Assembly: GCF_900112365.1 (NCBI RefSeq)
Contig: NZ_FOLQ01000003.1
Location: 62,001 to 126,000, forward strand
Source: Spirosoma endophyticum
GTDB taxonomy: Bacteria; Bacteroidota; Bacteroidia; Cytophagales; Spirosomataceae
Length of the DNA stretch: 64,000 bases
Direction: 5' to 3'
The position numbers and the translations under genes were made by a program. The notes beneath the pieces were generated by a model. It did not search any database and had not been told where the DNA came from. It worked only from the letters and a program-made list of their open reading frames with translations. Shown piece after piece: positions 61,520 to 64,000 of this stretch (its first letter is position 1; each line of letters starts with the position of its first letter).

Positions 61520-63274
61520 TCACCTGGTGAAGTATACTTTCTTGATCTTCCCAGCCTCAACCTTATAAATCGCCACGGCTTTTGCTGGCTCTTTATCTGA
61601 AGCGAACGTAACGCTTTCGTGATCGATCACGGTGCTGCCAACCACGATCCGATTGACAAGCTCACAGTGTAGAAGTGGCGTCTTGTCAAACATACCGCTA
61701 TACCGTTTGCGCATTGCTTCTTTGCCTTTATACTGAAGATTATCCGGAAAGTTGTAAACCTCTACGTCCTCTGCGTAGGGCTCCAGAAACGTGTCGATAT
61801 TGCGGGCATTATACCCATTGAGTTGCTGCTGGGCCAGATTTTCGGGCGAGTTAGGCATAAGCTTCGCTGGGGTGGTTACATACCCCCGATTGATGACGGT
61901 TTCAATGTTTATCAAGGCGTCAATATTGTCCAGTGGGTTCTGCTTCAAAACCAGTACATTGGCTAGCTTGCCCTCTGTCAGGCTACCAAACTGACTTTCC
62001 TTGCCAAAAATTTTTGACCCATTGATCGTCGCTGATTTTAATAGATCCGCTGTTGAAAGACCTGCCCCCTGCATGGCTTTCAACTCATCTATGAAGGACG
62101 TAGCATGAAAGGTGCCGGGATTACCGGCGTCCGTTCCAGCCACTACGTTGATACCTGCATGCCAGACTTTTTTTAGGTTGATCTGCTTAATGGAATCCCG
62201 CTTAATCGAACGCGCCTGATAGGCCGGGCTGCTGAGTAAGTCAGTATATCGTTTGCGGACTTCCGGTTCGGGTAAGTGTTTGAAGTCAAAGAGGGTTCCA
62301 AGTACGTAGGGGTTGGCGTTGGCAAATTCGTAGGGAGTCAGCTTTCGACTGTCGCCGAAGAAACCCGTTATTCCCCGGTTGACGATCATGGTTGGGCCAT
62401 AACTTACTTTGTTTTTCTGCATCAAACCAATGAGTTCATCATCAATAATACCGTCTTCCGGGCTATGAACCAGAAAGTCGGCCCCGTATTTCACGCCTAG
62501 TTTAGCCGCAAGCAATTCCTGTGTATGTATCGCCAGTTTAAGCCCGTTTTTATGGGTTTCATCGATGGCAGCCTGCACAACGGGAATCAGTTCTTCCCCT
62601 GATTTGCCCATGCCCCGAATAATGAACCAAACCTTAATAAAGTCAGGCTTGTAGGCCAGTTGCCGACGAACCATTTCGCGGGCTTCCTCGGGGGAGTTAG
62701 CTTTGAGTATGGGCGAATCATCAACTTTAAATGCCTCGGGCTGATAGGTCGAAATGAGTGGCCCAGTCATCAAAATCTGCGGGCTGGCGTAGTCTTTATT
62801 AAAGCGATCTCGATAAGGATACTGGTAAAGCGGTCCGCCGATGTCGATTACGGTCGTGATGCCGCAAGCTAAATACCGACGCAATAAGTCGCCCAAATTG
62901 TCACGTAGCCATTTTCGCTCGGTTTCATAGGGCCGGTATTTCGTCAGGTTGACGCCATCGGGTCGGGTATAAATGCTACCGGACTGAAACAAGTGGATAT
63001 GACTGTCAATCAAGCCGGGTAGCAGCCATTTTCCTTTGGCATTAATGACGGTTGCTCCATCGGGTACTTTTAAATTCTTGCCAATTTTCTTAATCGTCTC
63101 ATTTTCAATTAAGAGACTTATGTTTTCGCGTACTTTGCCCGTTTCAACGTCAATTAAGTTACCATCTACCAATACAACTGGCCGTTTGGATGGATTGGCG
63201 CTATCTGCCGTAATTGGTTGGCTATAGACGATTGTGCTTCCGAGTAGTAACAGAAGAAATAGAGCGTGTTTCAT
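61520..63274 (-). CDS. Secreted amidohydrolase with SnoaL-like C-terminal domain
   Basis: A 584-residue protein with a signal peptide (residues 1-18, ending IVYSQ). Residues ~30-460 are a metal-dependent amidohydrolase: LPGLIDSHIHLFQSG (H-x-H), the metal-bridging Lys region (KPDFIKVWF), AIHTQE and VAGTDAGNPGTFHATSF (catalytic Asp). Residues ~470-580 form a SnoaL/NTF2-like domain (YNARNIDTFLEPYAEDVEVYNF). The combination is known in Bacteroidota imidazolonepropionase-like proteins. The substrate is unknown. Convergent with nadC. Confidence 0.88.
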   Translation of the reverse strand: MKHALFLLLLLGSTIVYSQPITADSANPSKRPVVLVDGNLIDVETGKVRENISLLIENETIKKIGKNLKVPDGATVINAKGKWLLPGLIDSHIHLFQSGSIYTRPDGVNLTKYRPYETERKWLRDNLGDLLRRYLACGITTVIDIGGPLYQYPYRDRFNKDYASPQILMTGPLISTYQPEAFKVDDSPILKANSPEEAREMVRRQLAYKPDFIKVWFIIRGMGKSGEELIPVVQAAIDETHKNGLKLAIHTQELLAAKLGVKYGADFLVHSPEDGIIDDELIGLMQKNKVSYGPTMIVNRGITGFFGDSRKLTPYEFANANPYVLGTLFDFKHLPEPEVRKRYTDLLSSPAYQARSIKRDSIKQINLKKVWHAGINVVAGTDAGNPGTFHATSFIDELKAMQGAGLSTADLLKSATINGSKIFGKESQFGSLTEGKLANVLVLKQNPLDNIDALINIETVINRGYVTTPAKLMPNSPENLAQQQLNGYNARNIDTFLEPYAEDVEVYNFPDNLQYKGKEAMRKRYSGMFDKTPLLHCELVNRIVVGSTVIDHESVTFASDKEPAKAVAIYKVEAGKIKKVYFTR

Positions 63275-63320
63275 TGGATTTGAGTAGTAGAACTAGTACA
63301 AGATAAAAACGTGATCTACA

Positions 63321-63680
63321 TTATTTCGCGGGATTCTCATCAATGCCTAATCTTGGTAAGGCCGGGTTCAGAATTCTGGGCACGATTTTGATTCGGAATA
63401 CCCGCATACCCGCTACGTCAAAATCACAACCGTAAAATCCCCGCTGCTTAATCCCGCGATATACCGCCGTATAATTTACCTTAGGCGGCCAGTTATTTGT
63501 GGCCAGTTCAACGGTAATAGCATCTACGGCTTTGCGAAGGTTCGAGAAAAAAATGACTGTTGGATCACGCTGACGTAGCGCGGTCAACGAGCCGATATAT
63601 TGAAGTGTCACTTCATAAATAACACGACTGGATAAACGAATTTTGGGCTCTTTCGGGCCTTTTTCGGGCGGATTCATCAT
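63321..63680 (-). CDS. Hypothetical protein
   Basis: A 119-residue soluble protein without signal peptide or recognised domain. Basic N-terminus (PPEKGPKEPKIRLSSR), mixed alpha/beta character, a Pro-rich C-terminal tail. The segment YTAVYRGIKQRGFYGCDFDVAGM suggests a compact C-terminal beta fold. Same strand as the amidohydrolase, 46 bp upstream, so possibly co-transcribed. Confidence 0.5.
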   Translation of the reverse strand: MMNPPEKGPKEPKIRLSSRVIYEVTLQYIGSLTALRQRDPTVIFFSNLRKAVDAITVELATNNWPPKVNYTAVYRGIKQRGFYGCDFDVAGMRVFRIKIVPRILNPALPRLGIDENPAK

Positions 63681-63771
63681 CTGTGGTAATAATACGAAAA
63701 ACTATGCGTCTATTTTTCGATGCATAAACTATTTCGGTAGTATGGCTGTTTTACCTATAATTGCGCCAATC

Positions 63772-63804
63772 AACGCCCGACTGTTCAAACAGCCGGGCGT
63801 TTTT
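63772..63804 (+). terminator. Terminator hairpin in the right-hand spacer
   Basis: AACGCCCG pairs with CGGGCGTT (63772-63779 with 63794-63801), with inner CTGTT/AACAG, then T5 on the plus strand. No plus-strand gene precedes it in the spacer 63681-63891. A second pairing AAAAAGCGT/ACGCTTTTT (63835-63868) probably terminates the minus-strand gene entering from the right. The rest of this spacer shows nothing recognisable. Confidence 0.6.
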
Positions 63805-63891
63805 GTTGTGGTTCACAGATAATGTAAGCATCAAAAAAGCGTCGGCCAGAGAGACCCACGCTTTTTAGTTTTACTCTAAAATAACTTTACC

Positions 63892-64000
63892 TTACTTTTT
63901 ATACATCACGGCTTCTACAGCCTGCAACGTACGTTTCACATTCGGCAGAATAGCCTCGATAAGTGTGGGCGCATAGGGCAGCGGTAAATCCAGGCTGTTG
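63892..64000 (-). CDS. C-terminal end of a probable 2-oxoacid dehydrogenase E1 beta subunit
   Basis: Thirty-five residues before a TAA stop: NSLDLPLPYAPTLIEAIL, then PNVKRTLQAVEAVMYKK. The D-x-P-x-PYAPxLxEAxLPN block followed by a short helix ending MYK resembles the end of pyruvate (or branched-chain) dehydrogenase E1-beta. The rest of the gene is beyond the window, so this rests on a short segment. Confidence 0.6.
   Translation of the reverse strand, partial: NSLDLPLPYAPTLIEAILPNVKRTLQAVEAVMYKK

Overview
The window looks like chromosomal DNA of a Bacteroidota bacterium, most likely a Cytophagales/Spirosoma-type organism. The evidence is: fused SecDF, a NagB-LmbE fusion, a DUF4301 protein, an Oar-like TonB receptor with a carboxypeptidase-regulatory domain, several promoters with the Bacteroidota -7 element TAnnTTTG, and roughly even base composition. 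No rRNA, phage, insertion sequence or CRISPR array was seen. The genus is an inference.

Layout. 1-6138 (minus): tryptophan operon trpE-G-D-C-F, then an inserted toxin-antitoxin pair, then trpB running off the left edge. The PIN toxin ORF has no stop codon and is in frame with trpB. 6170-6490: a strong terminator hairpin, a decayed tRNA-Pro and an intact tRNA-Pro(CGG). 6575-16120: DUF2141 protein, RecQ, MsrB, a PBP4-type DD-peptidase, a patch of small unknown genes, an amino-acid permease, the fluoride channel CrcB and an M14 peptidase. 16287-28170: TonB receptor, Rrf2 regulator, DUF4301, HAD hydrolase, nitrilase, peptide deformylase, RuvX, a MobA-like nucleotidyltransferase, XdhC, a SnoaL-like protein and an acetyltransferase. 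28239-33698: amino-sugar genes (Gfo/Idh oxidoreductase, NagB-LmbE, HGSNAT-like membrane acyltransferase) around a lone TIR/deoxyribosyltransferase-like protein. 33710-48323: a nitrate/nitrite assimilation island. 48397-63680: M16 protease, sulfur-handling pair (MBL-rhodanese, TauE), amino-acid permease, SecDF, NadC, an amidohydrolase and unknowns. At the right edge is the 3' end of a probable E1-beta subunit of a 2-oxoacid dehydrogenase.

The nitrate island forms two divergent units. To the left run nirB, nirD and a two-component pair whose sensor carries a NarX-like P-box. To the right run cobA (siroheme synthesis), a beta-barrel porin, the nitrate transporter NarK/NasA, a large fusion of molybdopterin nitrate reductase with a NirB-like FAD/[2Fe-2S] module, and a rubredoxin-tailed protein resembling a nitrite/sulfite reductase without recognisable siroheme ligands. 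The spacer between the units has a good Bacteroidota promoter and a perfect 11-bp inverted repeat.

The most unusual signal is not a gene. At least ten gene junctions carry inverted repeats whose arms are built from degenerate 7-bp units. The words differ between sites, the period stays at seven, and the hairpins often overlap the stop codon of the flanking gene and so encode its last residues. Similar heptad arrays without an inverted partner lie inside two genes, the HGSNAT homologue and the nitrate reductase fusion. A second global signal is strong over-representation of the hexamer CTACGT/ACGTAG, about 23 sites in the first 10 kb by hand count against about 5 expected.
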